Assembly (NCBI GenBank): GCA_011316305.1
Contig: SAUG01000042.1
Coordinates: forward strand, 62,001-126,000
Source of the DNA: Rusavskia elegans
Lineage: Eukaryota; Ascomycota; Lecanoromycetes; Teloschistales; Teloschistaceae
Direction of reading: 5' to 3'
DNA length: 64,000 nucleotides
A program made the position numbers and the translations under genes. Of this stretch, positions 45,246-56,517 are shown piece after piece. The first letter of the stretch is position 1. Each line of letters begins with the position of its first letter. The notes beneath the pieces were generated by a model. The model made no database searches. It was not told the origin of the DNA and was given only the letters and a program-made list of their open reading frames with translations.

Positions 45246-46901
45246 ATGAGCCGACAATATACCGATCATACGGAGGGTTTAGAGTATCATCGACGTTCAA
45301 ACCAAACTCGTGAATCAGCGGCAGAATACGCTTTACGAGCAAGCCCTCGAACCTGCCCGATTAGCCGTACCAGTCCTCAGCAGGACAACGACTCCGATAA
45401 AGGGGACCAACAACCAAGACGGAGGATTGGGTTAGCGGTAAGAGCAGACGCAGTCCTTGCAAGAGTAAGCGCCGTCAGTACTATCGAAGCTTACACGATC
45501 GATTCATAATAGTGTTCTCGCTGCCGTAAAAGGAAGATCAAGTGCAGTGGTGATACGGGGGGAGGGTGTAAAAGTTGCAAGAGCGCTGGAGTTGAGGAGT
45601 GCAACTTTCTAAGGGTAGGCACATCGCGGTTATTGTCTGTGATCCATACTGATCGACTTCGTGTACAGGTCAATTCATTCAACGCTCCCAATCACGGGCT
45701 CGAGTATCCGTACTCTAACAACAGCACGCTCAGCTTGCCGGTGACCATGGCTCGGGGCAACAGCGCCACGAACTCATTTTACGCCGGCGACTATGGGATG
45801 TCCTATTCCAGCAATCCTCATCGAGGCGGGTCGGTGAATGGCCATAATTACTCGTCAGTGAACTCACGACAATCTCACCCTTCAATGGCCACCGGTTTCA
45901 ATGACGGGAGCTTGAATGACGAGATATTTGAGCACTACGCCCAGGCACCTAATTACATGCTCCCTGCTCAAGACCAGACATCGACGACTGCCTATTCTAC
46001 CCATGATTTGTCCCGCCAATGGACACCTATCACCAACAATAGGCCCTCCACCTTGAGCTTTGAGCACGATGCATCATACAAGTATGCAGCATCCAATTTC
46101 CCATACATCAATTCCTCTTCCACCCCTGCGATGGGACCTAACGACTCATTGTTTCCTGAGATGAACTCCTTATCCAGAGGCCTGCCCCAACACCGGGATC
46201 GAACCCTCCCCAATCCGAAACGAACATCGATGTCTTTGGAAGCTGGCAGCAACTCCTACCAAAATTCTGGTGAGTTCAGCTCCTACGGTCCACCACCGGG
46301 TCTCAGTCATAAGTCTAGTGTGGCCTGGAGCCCACAGACCCAGACACGCGGGGGCAGTCAAGGATCCGTAAGCTCAACTTCTCTCAGTGCATTCAGCGGG
46401 TCCGTCAACGGGTCCGTCAATGGATCTGTCAGCGGACCAGTAGGCGGCAGAGTGTCCTCCTCCCCACCAGCGGAGTGCAGCAGCCAGACCACCACCGCCT
46501 TTGGCTACGTCCCCTTGTCCAGCAGTCCGCTTCACCAGGCGGTTTCCATATCTCGTCCGTCAGAACTGGAGACGGTGAACACGACAACCGGCAACAAGTA
46601 TCGCAGCCTCGCCCAGATGCCCCCAATGCCCTACTCACTCGGCCAAACTAGCCTAGCGTATCGTGGCCCCCCGGCTGCGAATCACTATGGCTATTCGATG
46701 ACGAGCCACAAGCCTAATCCGATGACGGAGACCTCATCTTCGGACCACACGCTCATCAATGGCGAGCCATACCATCGTCTTCGCCAACCACCGGTCAAGC
46801 ACAATCCTCTAGAACCCTTGCCACTTGACAAGCCTCCTCCAGTGTCTATCACTCCGAAGGCAGCTACAGCAACAACAGCTCAACAATCCCGTCACCGTTA
46901 G
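45246..46901 (+). CDS. Zn2Cys6 transcription factor with wide-spaced cluster (508 aa as read)
   Basis: Likely DNA-binding regulator. Exons 45246-45437, 45513-45614 and 45669-46901, introns 75 and 54 bp. The zinc cluster is all in exon 2 (residues 65-98): CSRCRKRKIKCSGDTGGGC, then KSCKSAGVEEC, i.e. C-x2-C-x6-C-x7-C-x2-C-x7-C, wider than the usual C-x2-C-x6-C-x5-12-C-x2-C-x6-8-C minimum. It is followed by about 400 residues of Ser/Asn/Pro-rich sequence with a GSVNGSVNGSVSG repeat. Near 46835 the protein-like reading moves to another frame that stays open to 47041 (see findings), so the true C-terminus may differ. Target unknown. Confidence 0.8.
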
Positions 46902-47707
46902 CTCTTGGAGCTACTGGATCGTCTTACGAGCTCTCGGGGTCGATCAGGGGCCACCGCAGCGCAGAGTATGGGGACGGATCATCCGGGGTGTTTGAAGCGC
47001 GTTTACACAGCCGGCGTCTTCGAATATCAGAACCACGGTGAAGAGAAGGAGAAAGATACAGATTGAGTACTGTTTCGGCAAGTTGGGCGTCTGATGCGTT
47101 TGACATTCGTTGAATTCAAGAAAGGCATGAAGAGGAGGAGAAACCTATGGATTAAGATTCATTCGTCAAGTTGGGTGTCTGATACATTTGTCGTTGGTTG
47201 CGTTCAAGAAAGGATGAAAAAGAGGAGGAACCTGGGTTGAGAGTTCATTTGGCAAGTTGGGTGTCTGATACGTTTTCTCATTCGTTGCCCCTACTGTACG
47301 TTATTGCATTGTCGAGCCTGTCTTTTCCTGGGTCCCAGCACGAGAGCGAGAATAATACATAGGTAGCAAGGTAAGTAGATAGTCATGGAATAACACCGGA
47401 TTGAAGGCCAAGTATCATTCAGCATCTGATGTGTTGCAAGTTGTGATGCATTTCGAAGACTGCTTGAGCTTGCATCAATGACTCACGGTATCATCGACCG
47501 TTGAGCTTGGATAGATTTTGTTTGAATAGAGATCCAACCGAGAGTCTCACCAGGATATTCAGATCGGGGAAAATAGATATTTTGAATTTCTGGAGCACAA
47601 GTCCTACGCGCCACTGCATGCAACTACATCTGCTCTCGGTATGGCCAGAGATTCAAGTCCCTCATTCGATCACCAGCACCAACACAACAACAGCAACAGC
47701 CCCCTCA
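46902..47707. other. Gap: 3' region with minisatellite, then RPS24 3' end
   Basis: Up to 47041 may still be coding for the Zn2Cys6 gene in a second frame. The tandem repeat at 47077-47300 follows. The remainder shows no gene. Confidence 0.5.
47077..47300. repeat. Minisatellite, about 87-bp unit, 2.5 copies
   Basis: CAAGTTGGGYGTCTGATRCR begins at 47079, 47167 and 47253 (periods 88 and 86); each full unit also has TTCAAGAAAGG and AGAGGAGG blocks. Confidence 0.8.
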
Positions 47708-48321
47708 CTACTTCTTTTTCTTCTTCTCCACTCCCTTCGCTTTCGCCGTACCCCGGACGGTTTTGGATCGGTTTTTGCGTTGTTTCCCTATTCGTAACAT
47801 CATCAGCAATCATCCACAAATATCTCCAGTCTCCCACATCCTCCTCTCCTCCCTCATACTTCCATTGTCCCTAATCTCCCACCCTCACCATCACCAGGAC
47901 TAGGAAAAACCTACGTTGCTGCCTGCTAGCTTTCTCGATTTTCGTCGCCTGTCCATACCGCACCAGCCGATAACGCGGCTCAAATTTCTTCATCGCCTCA
48001 TTCGAATCGTATATGAGCGCGAATCCCGTGGATTTGCCTCCGCCGTATTGAGTTCGGAAACCGAAAACGGAGATGGCGTCTTTGCTGGCTTTGTAGAGTT
48101 CCGCGAGTTTGGACCTGAGCTCGTCTTTGGAGACGTTGGGGCGGGAGGGGTGGAGGACATCGCTGAATTCAAGAGAATTGTGATTAGATGGGGTTTTGAG
48201 GTGGGAAGAGGGGGAAAACGGGTTGGAGGTGGACATACACGACCATTTGCTTTCGACCGAGGAGAGGGTTGCGGATGAATTTGCGCGTACGCAGCGTTAC
48301 GGGCTGCTCGCGGTCTGCCAT
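47708..48321 (-). CDS. RPS24: 40S ribosomal protein S24 (eS24, 136 aa)
   Basis: Small-subunit ribosomal protein. Exons 48239-48321, 47915-48162 and 47708-47787; introns 76 and 127 bp. Starts [20 protein letters not shown]; the first splice gives [19 protein letters not shown]. The core includes [20 protein letters not shown] and [12 protein letters not shown]. The third exon ([18 protein letters not shown] plus a Lys-rich end) is required for the family's length; stopping at the second exon would give an unrelated hydrophobic tail. Confidence 0.97.
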
Positions 48322-48937
48322 GGCTGCGTTCTGCTCGAGAACGTCAGGACTAGCGGTGCAGTATTGGGGACTTCGAGAGCCTTACCTTTAGCTGTGAGCG
48401 TGGTTTCAACGTCGTGAAGCAATTCTGAAAGGTCGCGGTCTTGGATCGCCTAGTGCGATAAGCGAGCCGAGTCGCTAGGGTTCCAGCCCTGAGGTTCATT
48501 CACTGACACCGCAAGCCCCTGCGTCAAAGTTTATGATGGGATACGGCACTTCCCCTGTACTTCTTCGCATATCTGGGTGTGATCTGGCCCTCTACTTTCG
48601 TGCCTTCTTGCGAGGTTATGCATTGGAGTGGCCGGACAGTCACATTTGTGCGGCGATCGGAGCTCCCCGCAGTGAAGCCTGCTCGGATAGTTTTTTTCTG
48701 TCTCCCCTCGCACTCAGAGAGATGAATCACAATATCTTGTGACACGGCATCTCAATCAATTTTGGTTTTATCAATGACAAGGCGTTTGTAAGCTATGTAC
48801 ATTGGTGTTGGTCTGTGCGCTTGATACTACTTTATGTCCATCTCACATGCACGACTGGACTGGCAATTCTCTTTTGCTTAATTTTCTTGACTAACCTTCT
48901 TTCTTGGATTTTTTTTGGATACACAAAAACCAACGAT
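48322..48937. other. RPS24 / EFM3-type divergent intergenic region
   Basis: About 600 bp holding both promoters. A T-rich stretch lies just before the methyltransferase start; no other gene seen. Confidence 0.5.
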
Positions 48938-50471
48938 ATGTCTATTGGAGAGAATTTAGAAGGTAATCAGCTGCAGCTGGAGATTTTTCGAAGGAAGTAT
49001 CTACAGATGTTAGATCCAGACGAGATCAATTACCCCATGGAATGGTTCATCAAGTTGCCTACAACCCAGAAATGGATCTTTGATCATATGTTCAATCCAG
49101 AGAAGATGAAGATTTTCCCTTATCCTCCTTATGCCTTTCGGATACTGAAAAAGCTGCTGTCTGTCTTGGAAGCTGCGATGGAAGATCCAGAAGAGGATGT
49201 GAGTTCTGTCCGCACAGCTGATACCATGTTTCGGGTAAAAGCTATAGAACTTTTCCGATATTAGGCTCTAACAGTTGACGTCCTTCCTGCAGGAGATATC
49301 GGATGATCTTGCGAACTGCTTTGCCGGAATGCTCGTCAAGAAGGCCAAAGATGAAATGGAATCAATCCAAGAGAAACGCCTCGTCACCTACACCGCTCCG
49401 GTGTTGAGCTCCGATCCTCCAACCGTCACGATCCTCGAGGCTCCGAATCTGCTATCGTCAAATGGCGACACAGGCAATCGTACATGGGACGCTGCTCTTT
49501 TCTTGGCCACATTTCTTTCCACTGACGGCAGACACTTCGTTCAGGATAAGTCGATCCTAGAATTAGGTGCTGGCTTGGGTTTTGTATCCATCTTGTGTGG
49601 CAAGCACCTTGGTGCGAGGCATGTCTTAGTAACTGATGCTAGTGAAGGCGTCTTGTGCACAGCGCAGCAGAACGCCGAACTCAACGGAATCAACGATATT
49701 GTCAATACATCGGTGCTGGAATGGGGTACCCAAGACGTTGATCGGGTGTACCAAAATGGGAGTGGGGCGGTCTCCTACGACCTGATCCTAGGTTCTGACA
49801 TGGTAAGTCAAAAAATCACGAGATGATGGCCTGTATTCGAGTACCGACATTTTTTCCTTGTTCTCGAAGCGACAGTGCCCTCATTGTAAGCTGTAGTAAC
49901 AAAGGCACGCCGATTTGTCGTGTGTCTGCTCAAGAACATTGATCTTATACGGCACTTGTACTATTACAAATCCCCCTTCCAAGTGGTTTTCTTTCTTTCT
50001 TCCACCGGCTTTAAGCGGGCATATGAGCGCTACTGACGGTCGTTGTAGCTTTACGAACCTCGTGATTTCCCAGCTCTAATGTCAACATTGCAAGACCTTT
50101 TTTCTCACTATCCCAAGCTTCAGATGCTCATCTCCTCCGCAGTACGCAGGGAAGAGACCTTGGAGAGCTTTCTCGATTCCTGTAGTGAGTCACCGCGTCA
50201 ATACAACTGCTTCTGGCGAATGCTCAGCTAAATAAACATGACAGAAGAGAACTTCTTCCATGTTCAGCCTGTTCTGATCGATCCCCTTCCGGAAGAGGAA
50301 CAGCTTGGCTTCTTTCACTCGACATTCTTCGAGATCCATATCTACCTGATAACAAGAAAATGTCGGCTGATGACAAATGGAAGAGAGTTCCTAGACTTAA
50401 TGTTGGGAGACGATAAAGACACTGGAGGCCCGAAGACTTGTGTATCTGTGACGACTGGTCAGCCTGCGTAG
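48938..50471 (+). CDS. EFM3: EFM3/FAM86-type lysine methyltransferase (377 aa)
   Basis: Family members methylate a lysine of elongation factor 2. Exons 48938-49198, 49293-49802, 50049-50184 and 50245-50471; introns 94, 246 and 60 bp. The N-terminal FAM86-like region (DPDEINYPMEW, KWIFDHMFN) is followed by a class I SAM-binding fold: LELGAGLG at 176-183, VLVTDAS after it, and DLILGSDM / LYEPRDFPAL across the third junction. FFHSTFFEIHIYLI near the end matches the family's last strands; the last 35 residues are not typical, so the final exon may have another splice. The second intron is four times the usual size here. Confidence 0.85.
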
Positions 50472-50719
50472 GGGTATTACCGTCAATCCACCAAAGGCTC
50501 GCTGACTACAAATTTACCATTCACATCGGTATCGATTCATATCGAAGCTTGCTGGAGCGTATTTGCATTTGTGACTCAACCGTTGTTAACTTTGGCCCCT
50601 TGATTGGTCATGACTCTCCAGGGGACGAGTACAAATAGGCAATGCGGTTTTCCACGCGCCTCAGTTCTCTTTATCTTACAAACCACCTCAAGGAGCAACC
50701 CACCATTCATCTGCCCAAA

Positions 50720-52216
50720 ATGGTGTTCTTGTACCCAGAAATTCACCACATCAGCCCGCTCGAAGCAATTCATGTGAGAGATGTACTGGACGATGGAAAT
50801 CGCTGGCTCCAAGTGGCCATGTCAGAACATCGTAATCCTCTCGACATTCCGCTGGACCAGTTGGGGTACATCTACCAGGCTGGATGCACCATTACCACCC
50901 CTGAATTCATAAACGTCGAATTGGATGACGGAACGGGGTATTGGAGGATACCGTTCGTGGTCACCAAGTGTCCTGGACTCACGGCCGGAATGGCATTATT
51001 GATTAGTGCCCTTGACAAGAAGCTTTCAGGCAGAGACTGGGCGTTACTTGGAGAAGGCATGGGTGCCGGCAGGGGAGATCTCTTCCTGTGCGGTAAATTG
51101 TCCCCACATGAGTTCTCGGCAGTCTGTCGGAAAGGAAACCCTGAGTTTCCTCTTTCGCTGTGGTTGCTGGGTCTACCTTCGCCTATCACACGCCTGCCTT
51201 CACGGCCAGAGGCTCATTTAGGCCAACTTCCAGCGAGGCCCATGACAGCCGACCCTCACGCCATGGGAAGCAGTCTCATCGGTCGACCGCCACCGCCTGG
51301 AATGCCTGGTCGTCGCCAGATGGATCGTCCTATGGACCGTGGCATGAGTCGTCAAGCGGATCGTCAGATGGATCATGACATGCGTCGAGGCATGGACCGG
51401 GGCATGGATCGTGGAATGGATCGTACAGCTCGAATGCCTGCAACTCACCGTCGACCAGCCCACCACCAGCCAATGGCAATCACGGGCAACATCATCGCTT
51501 CATCCTCTTCGGATGACACATCTACTGAGTCCGACTCTTCCGAATCCGAATCCGACGCCCCGAAAAGAGGTACGAAAACTAAGACTGCGAAAGGCAAATC
51601 TAAAGGCAAGTCCGAGGGCAGAAGCAAAAAGAAATCACAAGGACGCAAGCAATCGTCCGAGTCGGAGTCCGATGATAAGCCCCCGAGAAAGCCCAAGGAA
51701 AATGTGAAGAAGGACAAGCCTAGAGGCAAAGCAACAAGACGCGGACGATCACCCTCCGATGATGAAGTTGCTGACAGTGCTGATGAGCAGCGCAAGAAAG
51801 GAAAAGGAAAGGCAGCAGCACGAAAATCTAAGCCAGAAGGGGACGGCCAAGGGCCTTCAAAATATAAAGCACCGGAAGCGCCGGAGCAGCGACCAAGACG
51901 TAAAAACCGCGGTAGAAGTCCTTCGGACGATGAAGGCCAAGCCACATCAAGTGGGAGAAAGGGCGGACCGTCAGAAGGACGAGCTCGCGCCGGAGATATA
52001 GGCGCGAGAGTCTGGGAGAATAAAGCTTCAGGGCCATCGAGTGGAAAAGCTGGTAAAGCACAGGGAGGACATGTCGGAGGGAGGAAGCAGGATAGAAGTT
52101 CGTCAGAAGATGAAGCGCCGCCGCGTGTAGATCCCACCGAACAGGCGAGACTGGACGCTTTGAAGGCTCAGAATGGATACGGTGACGGGCAAGCTGAGAA
52201 GAGTGGATGGTATTGA
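50720..52216 (+). CDS. S/K/D-rich protein with MDRG repeats (498 aa), function unknown
   Basis: Single exon. The start at 50720 (CAAAATGG context) is preferred; an in-frame ATG at 50642 would add 26 residues. Residues 1 to about 160 look globular (e.g. VFLYPEIHHISPLEAIHVRD) with no family recognised. Then a proline-rich stretch, a Met-Asp-Arg repeat zone (MDRG/MDRP units, 51319-51426), a Ser/Asp/Glu patch, and 200 residues rich in Lys, Ser and Gly with two RGRSPSDDE motifs, which look like casein kinase 2 or SR-kinase targets. A nuclear or nucleolar chaperone-like tail is inferred. It ends KAQNGYGDGQAEKSGWY. Confidence 0.7.
   Translation: MVFLYPEIHHISPLEAIHVRDVLDDGNRWLQVAMSEHRNPLDIPLDQLGYIYQAGCTITTPEFINVELDDGTGYWRIPFVVTKCPGLTAGMALLISALDKKLSGRDWALLGEGMGAGRGDLFLCGKLSPHEFSAVCRKGNPEFPLSLWLLGLPSPITRLPSRPEAHLGQLPARPMTADPHAMGSSLIGRPPPPGMPGRRQMDRPMDRGMSRQADRQMDHDMRRGMDRGMDRGMDRTARMPATHRRPAHHQPMAITGNIIASSSSDDTSTESDSSESESDAPKRGTKTKTAKGKSKGKSEGRSKKKSQGRKQSSESESDDKPPRKPKENVKKDKPRGKATRRGRSPSDDEVADSADEQRKKGKGKAAARKSKPEGDGQGPSKYKAPEAPEQRPRRKNRGRSPSDDEGQATSSGRKGGPSEGRARAGDIGARVWENKASGPSSGKAGKAQGGHVGGRKQDRSSSEDEAPPRVDPTEQARLDALKAQNGYGDGQAEKSGWY
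51319..51426 (+). repeat. ATGGAYCGT-type coding repeat (MDRG units)
   Basis: ATGGATCG/ATGGACCG recurs with 12-nt spacing, encoding Met-Asp-Arg-x. Confidence 0.75.
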
Positions 52217-52570
52217 TGGGCGAAATACCATGGACATCATGTACATATGCTGATCCAAGATGAGAGCGGCGACGGAGAATTTTGGTAGATCTGGCGATTT
52301 AAACATGCGAGATATACTCCATCAGCGTGCATTCCTGCAGTTAGTGTACATATGCAAAGTGGTTGGACGTATCAGCGGTGCGCTTCTAGTCGTGAGATCA
52401 CTTAGTTGAGACGGCGCGCCACCTCGTGATGAATGTTCCCCACCTTCACCTACATGCATGATGCACATTATTCACTTCCTTCAAAGGCCGTCAGTCGCTG
52501 TGTGCTTTTCTGTAGCATCCTGTCGTTTCAGCATGGGAGCATCGGAGCTTATCGAACCGTCTGCTCGAAC
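52217..52570. other. Short intergenic region
   Basis: About 350 bp; promoter and leader of the next plus-strand gene. No gene seen. Confidence 0.5.
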
Positions 52571-54852
52571 ATGACTCAGCCTCAGCCCGATTCGGCACCG
52601 CAATTTCCGGGTGGAATGCACACCTCGGGCCTGACTCCCCGTTGTTGCTGCGGCCGCAACCATTGTGCTTACCTCGAGTACAATGATGCTGCTCTCAGAG
52701 GTCTGGAGGATGACCTAAGGAGAGCGGCTGAAGCTGGTCAAGTACGTCTTGGAATGCATTGCAGCAAAGCGGACAACAGCACGTCATTGTTGCTGCCCAA
52801 TTTCATGTTCATGATATTTGTCCAGACGCTTCGTCAATCATGTCACTGACCTTTGCGCTTCAGTCGCTTCTCGCCCGCCATGAAGCATATGTCCTGGAAG
52901 CCGAGGAGGAGCGCCGGTGGATGGCTGCCACCATTGACCAGTTGGAATGCGACAAGAAAGAGCTGGATGCCTCCAACACGAGGATCATTGAGGAAAACAG
53001 GTGCCTGTTGGACCAGCTCGAGGATCTGAACAACACCGTCTCCACGTCCGACACCCATTGTCAATCCCTCAACGCGACCCTGCAGTCCACGCGCCAAGAG
53101 CTCAGCAGACTAAATGCGCTGGCTGCACGAACATCGCAATTGGAGGCGCAACTATCTTTCATGGAGATTGAGCAAGCGAGCCTATACGAGAAGCTGGCAG
53201 CAAGTCAAAACGATCGTCGGTCTGCAATTGACTGCTGGAAAGATGCAGAACGGACGATCGGCGATCTCCAGGAGCAAATCGATCGCATTGAGGCCGAGTC
53301 CAAGGAGGAGAGTGCACGCCATGCAGAAGTCATGAATCGCTTCGAGAGGAGAAGAGACGTTGAAAGGCAATTGGAGAACGCAGCCGGTCGGCTCAAGGGC
53401 GCTGCCGCGGCGGCGACGTTGGGGAAATGCAGTGATGGCAACAACAACGTGGTCTCTCACTTCGTCAAGGACATTCTGGCAGACAATGCGAGCCTTCAGA
53501 TGGGCATAATGGAACTGCGCGAAATGCTCATGGGATCGAATGAGGAGGTCCACAAACTTCGCCAGCTGATGATGGATCATCAAGAAGTTCCCTCAGACAA
53601 GGACGCAGACAGCTCAAGAGCTACTCTCGAAAACGACCTTGAACGCAGCACGCCGGCGGAGCCAGAGTCTGTCCCAGCACTGCATGTCCACCATCACTAC
53701 CACGAAGCCAGTGCTCCCTCGCGGCAAAGGTCAATCAAGGCTCGAAGACCACGCAAAAGACGGGTCAATTCCGGGAGCTCGACACCCAGACCTGGCTTGG
53801 AGACCCCAAGGACGCCATGGACGCCTACTCGGCGTACACAAACCCCATCATCTGTCACCACAATACTTTCTCAGACTTCTGTCAGTATCCCGCCACCTCA
53901 GGGATCGTTCCCACACAGGCTCTCAACACATTCAACGAACACACGCTCCTCGAATGCTCCGTCCTCCGAACTCAGCTCTCCGCATCCATCAATGTTTGAT
54001 TTTCTATCCGATTCTTCCAGACCGACCAGTCCAGATTCCGTTGATGTATTCTCAACGCGATTGCTCACGCAGAGAAGCAAGACCGATAGCTCGGCACCTC
54101 CGCTCGCGTCTTCCAAAGCTGTTATTGTGTCAGCTCGTGCTTTGGACAACCAAAGAACGGCTGACATTCGCAATCTACCGCCAAGCAGCCATGATAAAAG
54201 CACTCGCGATAGCCAAGCACCCTACAACACTATCCATGAAGGGCCAGAAGATGACTCCGACGTATCGAAACTCTTGGCCGAGGCTGCAACGCCAAATGAC
54301 GATATTTACACCCCCGATCCTGGTCTAAGGAGATGCGCATCGCACGAAAGTATACTTTCTGTAGCTGGCCTGCCTCAAAAAAAGCTAAGGAAACAGCAGT
54401 CTCAGCTCTTCCGTGGTGCTGGTCTGAAGTCGAGAACCTCGCTTGGCCCAACGTCTCCGACTACTAGCATGGTATCTAGTCAGCCTGTGATCAGTGCTAC
54501 GCCGGTCACCGCTTCTTCTTCGTCTCAGCAATCGACAGGTGCAGGGCGCGCGGTCTCTTCCGGCGCCATGTCCAACCTGACATCTTCCTTGAACCAAAAC
54601 TCCGGGTCGGAAAAGAACACGCTAGGAAAACGTGTAGGTGGTTGGGTCTGGGGTAAATGGGGCGTGGCTCCGATGGCTTCTACGGGAAATCTACGAGCTA
54701 AAGCCGTGACGCATGCACGCGAGGAGAGACCACCTGGTGTCAATCAGAAAGGATCGTTAAGGACATTGCGAGGCCCGAAGCGGCTGTCGAGTCATGTTGA
54801 ACCCGTCAATGTCGATGAAGGTCTTCTTCAGGAGTCATTGGGAGAGGGTTGA
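52571..54852 (+). CDS. CCCGR-motif coiled-coil protein (719 aa)
   Basis: Ascomycete family often labelled 'M protein repeat'; role not established. Exons 52571-52741 and 52864-54852; intron 122 bp, joining AEAGQ to SLLARHEAYV. N-terminal CCCGRNHCAYL at about 25-35 is a conserved Cys motif. About 40-290 is a long heptad-rich coiled coil (LEDDLRRAAEAG, IEENRCLLDQLEDLN, RRRDVERQLENAAGRLKGAA) with the strongly conserved VSHFVKDILADNASLQMGI. A His patch (HVHHHYHE) leads into a basic stretch (SIKARRPRKRRVNS) and a long Ser/Thr/Pro-rich region with TP and SP sites. GGWVWGKWG near the C-terminus is another conserved patch. Cytoskeletal or septal scaffolding is plausible, not shown. Confidence 0.85.
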
Positions 54853-55368
54853 GAACAATCGTCCAGATGTCACGAAGAGTAGATCGATGGCGTTTGGAGC
54901 GGTCACGATACCCTTCCTCTGTTCTCGGCGTTCCGTTTTATCGAATATACCCATAGGAAGCTGCGTCAACGCAAGCAAATCAAGTTTGCTCACTACCATA
55001 TCACCTCGAAGCAACATTGACCTTACCGGCTTGAAAAACCGAATGCTTAATGAAAGAATGCGCACCTTGATGTTCGAATTTGGGATGTCGGATGATAATG
55101 TAAGTAAAGGCAGGCCCCCATGTGTGGATCGGAAGGAAGGTAGACTACTCTCGGATCACTGTCAACTTGCTTCATGTCAAGGTAAGAGTCTTTGAGCACT
55201 CACAGCGCCAGTCATATCTATTACGCTCTCCTTTGCGGGCTCGATTATTTCTGACTCAACCAAGTCCTTTTCCTATTTCTACAAACGCATCAACATGCTC
55301 TCTCTATTTCAACCGCCACAAAGAGCTAAAAGGCCTCAAACATATCACCACCGAACCGATCAAGGAAT
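54853..55368. other. Short intergenic region
   Basis: About 500 bp; a plus frame at 54794-55195 overlaps the previous gene in another frame and is taken as chance. Confidence 0.45.
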
Positions 55369-56112
55369 ATGTACGGCCACCCAGCAAGGCCCCCCCTACC
55401 CCCTCGTCACCAGCAACACTACGGCGCCCAACGCTGGCCACCTCCCAATAACCCATACAGTGGCATAAACCCCTACCAACCGCACCGAGGAAACACCATT
55501 CCCTTCCTCCAACGCCCAGACCTCCGCTTCCCGGGCTCCTCGTCGACCAAAGACCCCCAAGAACCGACGACGCTCCTCTCCCCCGACGGCGAATACACCG
55601 CCCATTTCGTTGCTATTCTCACCCCTCCCTCCCGCCGTCTCGAGAAACTACTCTTAAAATCCCGACAAGCTCGCGCTTCCACGCTCGAGACCGTGTTCCC
55701 TGAAGACCTGATCACGCGCGCGTTGGCGGCCCAGAAACTGCGGCATGTGAGTGATGGGCCGAAGGGGGGAATATGGCTCGTTGAAGAGGGGAATGTGGAG
55801 GTTGTGGTTGCGATGGTGGAGGAGTTGGAGGCGTGTAAGGAGGAGAGGAAGGGGGCCGGGGGTGTGAGGAGGACGGGGGTGGAGGAGGATAAGGTGGATG
55901 GGAGGTGGGAGGTGCTTGGGTTGGGGAAGGGTGGGGATGAGGGGAGGGTTTTTTTGATGCATGCGTGTGGGTTTGGGCCGAAGGTTGTGGAGGAGGAGAA
56001 GAAAGTGGTGGGCACGGTGAAGGGAGCGGGTGGTGGAGGAGAGAAGGGGAAAGGGAAGGCGGTGGAGAGGCCGAAGAAGTCGTGGGTTGGACGGTTTTTG
56101 GGGAAGATATAG
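55369..56112 (+). CDS. Hypothetical protein with Pro-rich N-terminus (247 aa)
   Basis: Single exon from the ATG at 55369. Residues 1-60 are rich in Pro, Tyr, Gln and Arg. A central part (about 70-215; e.g. AHFVAILTPPSRRLEKLLL, then GIWLVEEGNVEVVVAMVEEL) looks folded. The tail is Gly/Lys-rich and ends KSWVGRFLGKI. No known domain recognised. Base composition shifts to strongly G-rich after 55760, which also opens a long C-rich frame on the other strand; the plus frame is preferred because it has a good ATG and mixed secondary structure. Confidence 0.6.
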   Translation: MYGHPARPPLPPRHQQHYGAQRWPPPNNPYSGINPYQPHRGNTIPFLQRPDLRFPGSSSTKDPQEPTTLLSPDGEYTAHFVAILTPPSRRLEKLLLKSRQARASTLETVFPEDLITRALAAQKLRHVSDGPKGGIWLVEEGNVEVVVAMVEELEACKEERKGAGGVRRTGVEEDKVDGRWEVLGLGKGGDEGRVFLMHACGFGPKVVEEEKKVVGTVKGAGGGGEKGKGKAVERPKKSWVGRFLGKI

Positions 56113-56517
56113 GGATGTGGATAACTCGAATTTTAGGAAGGAGAGGGCAAATGCATGCTTGAGAACAGTGCGAAATGGGTAATTTTGAGAGTAAGGGAAC
56201 ACGCGGTAAATACTCTTCTGACCATCATATCGCTTGACTTGGACCTCTTCTTTTAAGATGCTCCGCAGACACCACGCTTCAATATCAACGACTTCTGACT
56301 CCAGACTTCTTGCAACAGACTCCCTAAGACCGACACATTAACGACTCTCGACCTCATGTGATAGATGCCTCCAACCCCAAAGCGCCCCTCGCGTAGATCT
56401 CTTGCAACCCCCTCAACCATTCACCGATTCCCTTCGCTACTCCTTCCCATCCGCGCGGCGGAAATTCAGTTGATCGTGATCATCGAGTTCGGCGCTCAAT
56501 CTCCAATACAGGCCGAG
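56113..56517. other. Convergent 3' regions
   Basis: About 400 bp between two genes transcribed toward each other. No gene seen. Confidence 0.5.

Noticed and set aside
45633..45668. A single-exon start for the second Zn2Cys6 gene at 45633
   Set aside because: These bases are in an intron (GTAGGC..GTACAG). Splicing to 45614 restores the zinc cluster.
51445..52137. 230-codon minus-strand frame opposite the S/K/D-rich gene
   Set aside because: Arises from the repetitive coding strand; it has no start context or domain.
53639..54328. 229-codon plus-strand frame inside the coiled-coil gene
   Set aside because: It is an alternative frame of a well-supported gene and starts at a non-ATG codon; no domain.
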